The notes beneath the pieces were generated by a model, which worked only from the letters and a program-made list of their open reading frames with translations, had not been told where the DNA came from and did no database searches. From an uncultured Clostridia bacterium (GTDB lineage: Bacteria > Bacillota > Clostridia > Christensenellales > UBA1242), in assembly GCA_900554955.1 (NCBI GenBank), contig USJH01000015.1, forward strand, positions 1 to 11,909: DNA of 11,909 bases, read 5' to 3'. The translations under genes were made by a program, and so were the position numbers. Shown in pieces: positions 1-7,659 of the stretch (position 1 is its first letter; each line of letters begins with the position of its first letter).

Positions 1-283
1 AAAAACCCCCACCCGCCGGTTCCCATGCAAGAACCGCACGAATTTTTTCAAAACGATTTGAAGCCATCATCATTCCAACACCGGTTCCACAAACCAAAAG
101 TCCTTTTGAGCCCTTGTTTTTTAAAACTTGATTGCAAACTGCTTCTGCTTGAACCGGATAGTTTTTATGATCTTCTTCATCATCTTTAGGAATGTTAACT
201 TCATATCCTTGTTCGGTTAATGTTTCATCAAGATGAAGAGCAAGTTTTTCACCCCTTCTGTCATACCCAAGAAAAATTTTCAT
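1..283 (-). CDS. rpiB: Ribose-5-phosphate isomerase B (RpiB/LacA/LacB family), 3' part cut by window edge
   Basis: RpiB interconverts ribose 5-phosphate and ribulose 5-phosphate in the cytosolic pentose phosphate pathway. The first 94 residues are visible. The N-terminal GYDRRGEK corresponds to the usual GxDHxG phosphate/sugar-binding start (the His is replaced by Arg here). NYP at about 41-43 matches the family's DYP. The diagnostic VCGTGVGMMMASN stretch carries the catalytic Cys at residue 65, followed by IRAV. The last visible residues (AWEPAGGGF) fit poorly with the usual EPYSA-type continuation, so the extreme edge may be divergent or misassembled. The start codon overlaps the ywlE stop by one base (TAATG), which suggests translational coupling. 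The ywlE-rpiB order is the same as in Bacillus subtilis. LacA/LacB-type specificity cannot be excluded from a partial sequence. Confidence 0.88.
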   Translation of the reverse strand, partial: MKIFLGYDRRGEKLALHLDETLTEQGYEVNIPKDDEEDHKNYPVQAEAVCNQVLKNKGSKGLLVCGTGVGMMMASNRFEKIRAVLAWEPAGGGF

Positions 284-726
284 TATATCTTCCCTGCCTT
301 TATTAAATTTTCAACAATTTTATCAGATGCTTTATCCAAAACATATGCACATTCACTATAACTTCTTGTTCCAAAACCATATGGATCAGGGACATTATAT
401 CCAACAACTTCACGCATTGAATATACCTTATAAAAACATTTATCATTTCTGAGATATTGTTTTTGTTCGTCAGTCATGGTTATCACCGTATCTGCTCGCT
501 CTAAAGCCTTGCTGGTTAGTTGTGTTGGCTTATGTCGAATGACAAGATTTTGCGGCTTCAAAGCATCTCTTGCAAGTTTTGTCACTTTGTCGCCATTATG
601 CACACTGAGCCCCGCACTTTTAATTTCAGCTTGCTTTCCAGCAAGTTTAAGCTTTTCCTTCAAAATGGTTTCAAGCATCGGACTTCTGCAAGTGTTACCA
701 GTGCAAACCAAAAGAATTCTATACAT
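283..726 (-). CDS. ywlE: Protein-arginine phosphatase / low-molecular-weight protein tyrosine phosphatase (YwlE type)
   Basis: Cytosolic phosphatase of the LMW-PTP fold, 147 residues. The P-loop CTGNTCRS begins at Cys8, the expected nucleophile, with Arg14 binding phosphate. The general acid is Asp114 in DPYG. The residue before the second Cys is Thr12; in Bacillus YwlE a Thr at this place (instead of the Ile of tyrosine phosphatases) gives preference for phospho-arginine, so this is probably the eraser of McsB-type arginine phosphorylation. Substrate preference is inference from that one residue plus the rpiB context. I chose ATG 726 rather than the in-frame GTG at 735, because an AGGTG Shine-Dalgarno sequence lies six bases before ATG 726 and the GTG is inside it. 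It is the first gene of the operon with rpiB. Confidence 0.9.
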   Translation of the reverse strand: MYRILLVCTGNTCRSPMLETILKEKLKLAGKQAEIKSAGLSVHNGDKVTKLARDALKPQNLVIRHKPTQLTSKALERADTVITMTDEQKQYLRNDKCFYKVYSMREVVGYNVPDPYGFGTRSYSECAYVLDKASDKIVENLIKAGKI

Positions 727-732
727 ATTTTT

Positions 733-772
733 CACCTATAAATAGCATAGCAAAACCCACAAAAAAAGTCAA
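733..772 (-). promoter_or_regulatory. Promoter and RBS of the ywlE-rpiB operon
   Basis: TTGACT (772-767), a 17-base spacer and TATGCT (749-744) form a good sigma-A-type promoter. Transcription should start near 737, giving a very short leader that is essentially the AGGTG ribosome binding site (737-733) plus a few bases before ATG 726. Confidence 0.75.
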
Positions 773-847
773 CAAATTAAATAAGCAACATTAAAATGCA
801 TAATTTTGACGAAAAATGTATATTCTAGTAATAGCAGGAGAGTAAAA

Positions 848-1009
848 ATGAACAATATCCCTTCAAGTTTCATGGGCTATAATAAACAGGCAGTAAACCA
901 AATTATTAAAGAAAAAGACAATAAATTATCTCTGCAACAAGAAGATATAAACTATCTTAGAAATGAAATTTTAAGGCTTGAAAAAACTGTAAAAAATAAG
1001 AAAAAATAA
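848..1009 (+). CDS. Small DivIVA-like coiled-coil protein, 53 residues
   Basis: A 53-residue protein starting at ATG 848, with GGAG (837-840) seven bases upstream; the longer frame starting at 806 has no ribosome binding site. Residues near 7-22 (FMGYNKQAVNQIIKEKD) resemble the conserved start of the DivIVA N-terminal domain, where a GY(x)nxxVdxxI pattern leads into a coiled coil. The remainder is a charged heptad-like helix (LSLQQEDINYLRNEILRLEKTV) with a Lys-rich tail. DivIVA family proteins bind curved membrane at poles and septa, but they are normally much longer. This could be a free N-terminal module, a stand-alone partner for another coiled-coil protein, or a remnant. It is followed by a strong hairpin terminator, which supports a real transcript. 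I could not find a convincing sigma-A promoter in front of it. Function unknown. Confidence 0.6.
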   Translation: MNNIPSSFMGYNKQAVNQIIKEKDNKLSLQQEDINYLRNEILRLEKTVKNKKK

Positions 1010-1064
1010 TATTCATAAAAATTGTAAATTTATTCATTTTAATTTTCCTGCTTTCCACCTTTTT

Positions 1065-1098
1065 GTCACAACGAAATTGTTGTGACATTTTTTATTTT
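1065..1098 (+). terminator. Rho-independent terminator after the small DivIVA-like gene
   Basis: Perfect 8-bp stem GTCACAAC (1065-1072) with GTTGTGAC (1079-1086), six-base loop, then a T-rich tract (1087-1098). It lies 55 bases after the stop codon at 1009. A T run also precedes the stem, so it has A-rich/T-rich flanks on both sides and could work in either direction. Confidence 0.8.
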
Positions 1099-1164
1099 GT
1101 AAAAAACACATTAAAATATTTATAGGTGATGCAACTTTACTATTTTTCTTTTATTGTTTAAACA

Positions 1165-1193
1165 AAATAAAAAGCAGTGGTTCCCCTGCTTTT
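1165..1193 (-). terminator. Rho-independent terminator of sepF
   Basis: On the minus strand, AAAAGCAG (1193-1186) pairs with CTGCTTTT (1177-1170) around an eight-base loop, followed by TATTTTG. It begins six bases after the sepF stop codon. Confidence 0.8.
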
Positions 1194-1198
1194 AAAAA

Positions 1199-1792
1199 TT
1201 ATTGTTTTTGATTTGAAATTATGCCAAGACCTTCAGGAGTAAGCAAGAAAATGTTTCCAGCAACTCTTTTAATTGAACCATTCACAGCATAAACCGCGCC
1301 ACTTGAAAAATCAAGCATGCGTTGAGCTTCATCGTCACCAATGCCGTCAAGATTAAGCATTACAGATTCGCCTTGTTTTAAATAGTCGATAAGTTGTTTA
1401 ACTTCTCCATAACTTTTTGGATAGAAGAAAACAATATTTTTATTTCCATATGTATTCATTGATGTTTGACCATATGACTGACCGTCATATCCCCCATAAG
1501 ATTGCCCACTATATTGACCATCAAAAGTTTGTTGCTCTGGTTCGTCATGTGGGAAAGAAGTTTCTGAAATTGGTTGGCGTGGAGCTGGAGTTTGTTCTTC
1601 CTCTTCTTCGCCAGTTTGTTTTTGCAAACTTGCATTTTTTGCTCGTTGTTTTTCAAGCTTCTTCGCCATTTTCTCTTGCTTTTTGATTTCTTTCATTTTA
1701 CGTTTTTCTTCAGCAAGAGCTTCAGCACTTTCATTTGCCCCTTCTTCGCCTTCAAAACCAATACCTTTCATTAACCAATTCATCAAGCCCAT
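1199..1792 (-). CDS. sepF: Cell division protein SepF with long low-complexity linker
   Basis: SepF anchors FtsZ to the membrane and organises the septum. Residues 1-13 (MGLMNWLMKGIGF) form a short amphipathic membrane-targeting helix, typical of SepF. The C-terminal SepF core spans about 119-191 (KSYGEVKQLIDYLKQG, the LDGI strand, DFSSGAVYAVNGSIKRV, NIFLLTPEGLGI), including the Gly-rich dimer region. The protein has 197 residues, versus about 150 in Bacillus; the extra length is the linker. Residues 22-58 are a Lys/Glu/Ala-rich helix and residues about 88-117 are rich in Gln, Gly, Ser and Tyr (YSGQSYGG, GQSYGQT). ATG 1792 has AAGGA upstream. It has its own promoter and terminator, although the SPOR-like gene 92 bases upstream may read into it. 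Confidence 0.95.
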   Translation of the reverse strand: MGLMNWLMKGIGFEGEEGANESAEALAEEKRKMKEIKKQEKMAKKLEKQRAKNASLQKQTGEEEEEQTPAPRQPISETSFPHDEPEQQTFDGQYSGQSYGGYDGQSYGQTSMNTYGNKNIVFFYPKSYGEVKQLIDYLKQGESVMLNLDGIGDDEAQRMLDFSSGAVYAVNGSIKRVAGNIFLLTPEGLGIISNQKQ

Positions 1793-1821
1793 TTTCGTTT
1801 CTTCCTTTTGTTAGTGTATTT

Positions 1822-1849
1822 ATTATAACAAATAATATAAATTTTACAA
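1822..1849 (-). promoter_or_regulatory. Promoter of sepF
   Basis: Perfect -10 TATAAT (1827-1822), with TTGTAA (1849-1844) 16 bases upstream. The predicted start is near 1815, about 22 bases before ATG 1792, with AAGGA in between. Confidence 0.65.
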
Positions 1850-1884
1850 ATAAAATTTTAAACAATGTTCGATTTTCTGTGATT

Positions 1885-2643
1885 TTATCTAATTTTATTT
1901 ATATTTTCATTCATATTTATCCACATTTCCACCATAATCACAAATCCATTTTTCATTATGCTGTCCGCTTTTCCAGATTTATAAATCTCATTTGAAACAT
2001 TCTCAAAAGTTTTTTCAACCATCAAAAGCATTGTTGAAACTTCAACTGAAAGACTTTTAAGCAAACTTTTCTTGCTCTTTGTGTTGCTGATTTTTCCCAA
2101 CAAATTTTCACTTTCAATTTTGTTCTTTTCAAGCCATCTATAAAACTCTGCATCTGAAATTTTAGACTTTGAATATAAAATTATATTGTCATAAAAATCA
2201 TGAGCCACATTTGAAATAAACTTATATGCCTCAAAAAGTTCTATATTTGCCACAATTTCAGATTGAGCTTTTCTTTTTATTTTCGGCACAGTTCTTTCAA
2301 CAATTTCAACTTCAAGACCATATGGAACACTTGAAACAATTTTTTCTGCAACAAATTTTGTTTTATATGCAAAACCAACAATTTCATATTCTCCGCCATC
2401 ATAAAAAACATAGCCAGCGCCACCCGAGTTTTTAACTTTGTTTTTTAAATATTCAACATTGTTTTTATTTTTTGTTTTTTCAAGCACAACATAATAAAAT
2501 GTTTGTTCGCAAAAAACTTTTCTATTTTTATTTTTAAACAAGAATGGTGCAATAAAAGCACAAACAAAAAGCACACATAAAAATATCAACAATAAAAAAA
2601 TCACAAGCTTTAAAGCCTGATTTCCCCGCTCGTTGCGAGGCAT
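1885..2643 (-). CDS. Membrane-anchored protein with SPOR-like domain
   Basis: A 252-residue protein if started at ATG 2643. After a basic N-terminus (MPRNERGNQALK) comes one strongly hydrophobic segment at about 11-36, so it is probably a single-pass protein with the rest outside. Residues about 48-108 resemble a SPOR domain: YYVV strand, a helix (KNKNNVEYLKNKVKNSGGAGYVF), then EYEIVGFAYKTKFVAEKIVSSV, the V(G)xFxtxxxA pattern of that fold. SPOR domains bind denuded septal peptidoglycan. The C-terminal half (about 125-252) is predicted helical and not recognised. The start is uncertain: the frame is open to a TTG at 2757, and a GTG at 2676 has AAAAGGA nine bases upstream, but both lie in the groE promoter region. 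ATG 2643 gives the most natural protein yet has no clear ribosome binding site. The neighbouring sepF fits a division or envelope role. Confidence 0.65.
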   Translation of the reverse strand: MPRNERGNQALKLVIFLLLIFLCVLFVCAFIAPFLFKNKNRKVFCEQTFYYVVLEKTKNKNNVEYLKNKVKNSGGAGYVFYDGGEYEIVGFAYKTKFVAEKIVSSVPYGLEVEIVERTVPKIKRKAQSEIVANIELFEAYKFISNVAHDFYDNIILYSKSKISDAEFYRWLEKNKIESENLLGKISNTKSKKSLLKSLSVEVSTMLLMVEKTFENVSNEIYKSGKADSIMKNGFVIMVEMWINMNENINKIR

Positions 2644-2670
2644 ATAGAATTTTTGATATGTCACTCTTTC

Positions 2671-2699
2671 TTGCACTTGAAATTTTCCTTTTATATAAT
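2671..2699 (+). promoter_or_regulatory. Promoter of groES-groEL
   Basis: TTGCAC (2671-2676), a 17-base spacer and a perfect TATAAT (2694-2699). The start of transcription should be near 2706, leaving a leader of about 108 bases before the groES ATG. The -10 region is nearly palindromic (TTATATAA), and on the opposite strand TTGTGA (2718-2713) with TATATA or TATAAA could serve the SPOR-like gene; that divergent use is weaker. Confidence 0.75.
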
Positions 2700-2712
2700 G
2701 CAATTGTGCTTC

Positions 2713-2735
2713 GTCACAAACACTTTTTTTGTGAC
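2713..2735. promoter_or_regulatory. Dyad in the groE leader, candidate operator or leader hairpin
   Basis: Perfect inverted repeat GTCACAAA (2713-2720) / TTTGTGAC (2728-2735) with a seven-base spacer. It lies about 7 to 29 bases after the predicted groE transcription start, where CIRCE elements sit in HrcA-controlled operons. It does not match CIRCE (TTAGCACTC-N9-GAGTGCTAA) nor the CtsR direct repeat. No T tract follows, so it is not a terminator. It may be a DNA operator or a 5' mRNA stem; the role is inference. Confidence 0.5.
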
Positions 2736-2813
2736 AATCTTTGCCACCAAGTTGCAATTTTCCTTTTTGTTAAATTTTATGGCAAAAGCATAATGAATAT
2801 GAAGGAGAAAATC

Positions 2814-4704
<1,891 letters not shown>

Positions 4705-4706
4705 AC

Positions 4707-4739
4707 AAAAAAGACTTGGTTTTTCCAAGTCTTTTTTTT
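4707..4739. terminator. Bidirectional terminator between groEL and the AT-hook coiled-coil gene
   Basis: AAGACTTGG (4711-4719) pairs with CCAAGTCTT (4725-4733) around TTTTT. The stem is extended by A (4707-4710) and T (4734-4737) runs. T tracts exist on both strands, so it serves groEL on the plus strand and the convergent gene on the minus strand, whose stop codon (4740-4738) lies inside the T run. Confidence 0.92.
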
Positions 4740-5454
4740 ATTTCTTTCCCATAAGGTCAGACATGATGTCTTCAAGGCTGTCAGTTGGATTTAATGCTTC
4801 TTCAAAGTCAAAACCACTTGCACCTTTTGGTGGATAAACTGAAGATTTTGCTTTTTTACTTGCAAGTTTTTCAGCTTCTGATTTTTTAGGACGACCACGA
4901 CCACGAGTCGCATTGTCACCAATTTTCATGTTAAATTCAAGAACAAGTTTATCAAACCTTCCATCAAGTTCGCTTTTCTTCTTCTCTTTAACAACTCCAA
5001 GGCGGTTGATTTCTTCAAGATGTGCCTTTTCGGCGGGCGAAACAGGTTCTTCAAAGCCCGATTGCATGTCAACCATTTGATTTATCACAGTTGTAAGTTC
5101 TTCTTTAAATTCGTCAAGTTTTGCCTTGTCAAGAGCTTGATATTTTTCTGAAAGTCCAGCAAAAAAATCTTCCCACTTTTCTGAAAGGCGAGCAAGACGT
5201 TCAATTTCCATTGCACACTTTGATCTTGTTGTAGATTCAATATATTTTGCTTTTCTTTCAGCAATTGTCAAAAGTCTTGCAGTTGATTTTTCTTTTTGCT
5301 TGCTTGCTTCAAGTTCTTTTGTAAGATTTTTATTAATTTGCTTTTCTTTTTCAAGCCTTTCAGCCTGTTTTGACAAAGCAATTTCACTGTCTGTCATAAG
5401 CTTTCTTACATATTCATCAACTTCAATTTGTGTGTAATACTTTTTCTGTTTCAT
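4738..5454 (-). CDS. Coiled-coil protein with DivIVA-like start and an AT-hook
   Basis: A 238-residue protein, not assigned to a named family. The N-terminus YYTQIEVDEYVRKLM resembles the entry of DivIVA/GpsB-type coiled coils. Residues about 20-80 and 100-170 are long charged helices likely to form coiled coils. Residues 184-191 (RGRGRPKK) match the AT-hook core, a minor-groove binder of AT-rich DNA, and are followed by a Lys/Ala/Ser-rich segment. The acidic end (about 211-235, GFDFEEALNPTDSLEDIMSDLM) looks like a conserved docking peptide. A role linking chromosome and envelope is possible but is inference. ATG 5454 has AAAGGA just upstream and lies inside the lgt 3' end (32-base overlap), so the two genes are co-transcribed from the lgt promoter. 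Confidence 0.75.
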   Translation of the reverse strand: MKQKKYYTQIEVDEYVRKLMTDSEIALSKQAERLEKEKQINKNLTKELEASKQKEKSTARLLTIAERKAKYIESTTRSKCAMEIERLARLSEKWEDFFAGLSEKYQALDKAKLDEFKEELTTVINQMVDMQSGFEEPVSPAEKAHLEEINRLGVVKEKKKSELDGRFDKLVLEFNMKIGDNATRGRGRPKKSEAEKLASKKAKSSVYPPKGASGFDFEEALNPTDSLEDIMSDLMGKK

Positions 5455-6241
5455 CTTTTTTTCCTTTATTTTTAAGTTCTTTCACTAAAACATATACAAA
5501 AACTCCAATTCCGCAAGCAATCATCACAAAGCTCATGAGCTGTGAAATTGGCAAAGAACCAAGTTTTAAAATATACTCCGACTGTCTTCTTGTTTCCAAA
5601 ATTGCACGGATTGTGCCATAATAAACAAGATAGGTTCCAAGGCACAAGCCTTTTTGCTTTGTAAACCAATAAATGCAAATCAGTCCAACAAAACCCAAAA
5701 CGTCTAAAACACTTTCATAAAAGAACAATGCTTCATAAAACGTTCCATCAATGTTAACGGCATATGGGAAAAATTGAAGTGATGGATTTGTCACAACCTG
5801 ACCATATACTTCGCCGTTTGCAAAGTTCCCCCATCTTCCAATTCCTTGTGCTAAAATAAGCATTGTTACAATAAGGTCGGCAACTTCAAGAAAATTGCGT
5901 TTTCTTATAAGACACAAAATAATAATTCCGATAAGACCACCAATAATCGCACCAATAATGCTCATTCCGCCTTCACGAAACTTGAAATAGTCTGCAATGG
6001 TAAGCCCGCTGTCAAATAAAACCGAGAAAAGCCTTGCAGATAAAATGCCAAGTGGCAAAATTGCGACAATAATTTCATATGGCAAATTTGGACTCAATTT
6101 TTTTCTTTTGCAAAGCAGAAAAGAGAGCCCAAACACCAACATAATTGCAAACGTAATGATAATTCCATACCAATAAATTGGCATTCCAAAAACGGTGAAA
6201 GCAACTCTGTTCAATGTTAAGTTTTCAAATAAATTCGTCAT
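5423..6241 (-). CDS. lgt: Prolipoprotein diacylglyceryl transferase (Lgt)
   Basis: An integral membrane enzyme that transfers diacylglycerol from phosphatidylglycerol to the lipobox Cys of prelipoproteins, the first step of lipoprotein maturation. With ATG 6241 it has 272 residues and about seven hydrophobic segments. The Lgt signature GIGRWGNFANGEVYG holds Arg136, Asn139 and Glu144 (E. coli Arg143, Asn146, Glu151). Tyr25 in WYG matches E. coli Tyr26, and YYGTIRAILETRR carries Arg212 (E. coli Arg239). At the place of E. coli His103 (MSFHGG) there is Ile96 (MSIIGA). The frame continues upstream to 6349, but a perfect promoter lies in that part, and starting at MTNLFENL gives the usual Lgt N-terminus. 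No ribosome binding site precedes ATG 6241. The downstream coiled-coil gene overlaps its end. Confidence 0.95.
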   Translation of the reverse strand: MTNLFENLTLNRVAFTVFGMPIYWYGIIITFAIMLVFGLSFLLCKRKKLSPNLPYEIIVAILPLGILSARLFSVLFDSGLTIADYFKFREGGMSIIGAIIGGLIGIIILCLIRKRNFLEVADLIVTMLILAQGIGRWGNFANGEVYGQVVTNPSLQFFPYAVNIDGTFYEALFFYESVLDVLGFVGLICIYWFTKQKGLCLGTYLVYYGTIRAILETRRQSEYILKLGSLPISQLMSFVMIACGIGVFVYVLVKELKNKGKKDETEKVLHTN

Positions 6242-6247
6242 AATATT

Positions 6248-6276
6248 ATTATAATAAATCATAAAAAATATGTCAA
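6248..6276 (-). promoter_or_regulatory. Consensus promoter of lgt, predicted to give a leaderless mRNA
   Basis: Perfect TTGACA (6276-6271), exactly 17 bases, perfect TATAAT (6253-6248), then only AATATT before ATG 6241. The transcription start falls on or within a base or two of the A of ATG, and there is no Shine-Dalgarno sequence. Confidence 0.85.
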
Positions 6277-6347
6277 CAAACAAGAATTGATTGTTATAAA
6301 AATATATTAAAGAAAAATATAAGATTGTGACGAAAGAAAAAATGTGC

Positions 6348-6393
6348 ATAAAAAAACCGACCCCATAGAAAACTTTTCTTGGAAAGTCGGTTT
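6348..6393 (-). terminator. Terminator of the two-TM surface protein gene
   Basis: On the minus strand AAACCGAC (6393-6386) pairs with GTCGGTTT (6361-6354), followed by further T bases to about 6351. The 24-base loop can form an inner AAAAG/CTTTT stem. It lies 25 bases after the stop at 6419 and isolates this gene from lgt. Confidence 0.8.
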
Positions 6394-6418
6394 GATAAGA
6401 TTAAATTTTTTCATGATT

Positions 6419-7459
6419 TTAATTTTGTTTTGGCAAAAAACTGTAAATTGCACAAAGCTTTCTTCCTTCAAGTTTGCCTTTTCTGTAAAGAAAAACATAT
6501 CCAAAAATATAAAGCAAAATGAACATTCCAAAAATTGATGCAACAACAATTCCCCAAACTTCTCCTTTTGACAAACTTTGCATTACAGTTCCATCGCCCT
6601 TGCCATCTCCGGTTGAAACGGTTGGAATAATTGAAGATTCTCCTTTTTCAATGTTAACCTTTAAAACAACAGTAAATTCAATTGTTTCGGTTCCTGCAAT
6701 GCCTTGGTTATTTTCGTCAAGTTTAACAGAATAAATTTTCGCTTCAACATAGTGTTTGCCTTTTGCAAGGTTTGCAACAAGTCCTGGAGTAAACTCTTTT
6801 GTTGAATATAAAATTGGGCTTTCACTGCTGTTTCCTTGAGTGATTCCAAGACCATTTTTTTCAAAATAGAGCAAGTCTTCACCAAAAACTTGAACAAAAA
6901 ATCCATAGCCACTGTCAACTGAAACTTGATAGTTTGTTTCAAGTTCATAACGGTTTTGTTTAACATCGCCAAAATCATTGATTGCAAAGCCATCTTTAAA
7001 ATCTGATGAACGTTTCGTCATGCAAACAGTAACGTGATTTCCTGTGTGAGCAAGTGGATTGATGAAAATCTTATAGTTTTTGATTTCTTTAGAAGTTGGA
7101 ATAACTTTAACAACTATAACCGCACCCTGACCATTAAAATCAATTGTGCAATCTGAAATTCTTGTCCAAAAGGTCGTGTCAAGAGTTGGTTGCATTTGAA
7201 TTTCATTTTTCTTTTCTTCTGCTCTTTTGCTTGTTGCACAAACAAAATAGAAATAGTCATAGTCTTCATCAAGTCCATAAACAATATATGCTCCAGTGTT
7301 GTCTGAATCATAGCTAAGATTAATTTCATTTGATTCTACAAAAGCAAACGCTTTGCTTTCACTGCCCTTCTCTGAAGTTGAAAAAACAACAGCAAAAATA
7401 GCAATTAAACAAACCATTATTGAAACAAAAATAAACAATACTTTTTTCTTCTTTCGCAT
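6419..7459 (-). CDS. Two-TM surface protein of unknown function
   Basis: A 346-residue protein that I do not recognise. The basic start MRKKKK is followed by a hydrophobic segment at about 7-27, likely an uncleaved or cleaved signal. Residues about 30-298 are outside and look beta-rich, with few Cys. A second membrane segment (about 302-325, VWGIVVASIFGMFILLYIFGYVFLY) is followed by a basic cytoplasmic tail RKGKLEGRK. A Gly/Ser/Thr/Asp-rich spacer (SSIIPTVSTGDGKGDGT) precedes the membrane, as in cell-wall-spanning stalks. ATG 7459 has a full GGAGGAG (7474-7468) eight bases upstream, which decides it over the longer frame starting at 7507, since the TATAAT is at 7512-7507. It is transcribed alone, between its own promoter and terminator. 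Confidence 0.8.
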   Translation of the reverse strand: MRKKKKVLFIFVSIMVCLIAIFAVVFSTSEKGSESKAFAFVESNEINLSYDSDNTGAYIVYGLDEDYDYFYFVCATSKRAEEKKNEIQMQPTLDTTFWTRISDCTIDFNGQGAVIVVKVIPTSKEIKNYKIFINPLAHTGNHVTVCMTKRSSDFKDGFAINDFGDVKQNRYELETNYQVSVDSGYGFFVQVFGEDLLYFEKNGLGITQGNSSESPILYSTKEFTPGLVANLAKGKHYVEAKIYSVKLDENNQGIAGTETIEFTVVLKVNIEKGESSIIPTVSTGDGKGDGTVMQSLSKGEVWGIVVASIFGMFILLYIFGYVFLYRKGKLEGRKLCAIYSFLPKQN

Positions 7460-7467
7460 TTTTTTAA

Positions 7468-7515
7468 CTCCTCCGTGTAGCCTTTCATTTTGCACACGGA
7501 CTTGCAATTATATCA
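7468..7515 (-). promoter_or_regulatory. Extended -10 promoter plus SD-masking leader hairpin
   Basis: TGATATAAT (7515-7507) is an extended -10 element with perfect TATAAT; no good -35 is seen. Transcription should start near 7500. The first bases of the RNA, TCCGTGT (7500-7494), pair perfectly with ACACGGA (7478-7472), whose last three bases are the first part of the GGAGGAG ribosome binding site (7474-7468). The hairpin could therefore limit translation. Confidence 0.6.
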
Positions 7516-7602
7516 CAACAAAAAGAAGATTAACTAACGATTTTTTAAAAAAAGTTTATGCAATATATACAAATCTTTTTAACAATTTTTAAATTTTATG
7601 CA

Positions 7603-7633
7603 ATAAAAAATGATGCAATATTTTTTGCACCAT
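7603..7633 (-). terminator. Terminator of the 71-residue protein gene
   Basis: On the minus strand ATGGTGCAA (7633-7625) pairs with TTGCATCAT (7618-7610) with one G-U pair, a six-base loop, then TTTTTTATT. It is 26 bases after the stop codon. Confidence 0.75.
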
Positions 7634-7659
7634 TATTTATTTATAATTTTTATATATCT

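Noticed and set aside
476..745. Plus-strand open frames opposite ywlE, groEL, the MBL gene and others
   Set aside because: They are antisense shadows of clear protein families with no ribosome binding sites and no recognisable domains.
806..834. TTGACG with TAATAG as promoter of the small DivIVA-like gene
   Set aside because: The -10 match is poor and the predicted start would fall at or after the ribosome binding site.
2713..2735. Rex-type or CIRCE operator in the groE leader
   Set aside because: The half-sites face the opposite way from Rex sites (TTGTGA...TCACAA), and the sequence does not resemble TTAGCACTC-N9-GAGTGCTAA.
2644..2757. Extension of the SPOR-like protein to TTG 2757
   Set aside because: The extra residues coincide with the groE promoter and dyad and do not look like protein; the AAGGA is only about three bases from the TTG. 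A GTG at 2676 remains possible.
6242..6349. A 36-residue N-terminal extension of Lgt from the ATG at 6349
   Set aside because: It reads through a perfect consensus promoter and starts in the neighbouring terminator; the shorter protein has the usual Lgt N-terminus.
7553..7620. Three short ATGCAATA-like copies near 7558-7619
   Set aside because: Irregular spacing and AT-rich composition; the last copy is part of a terminator stem. Not an iteron or CRISPR array.
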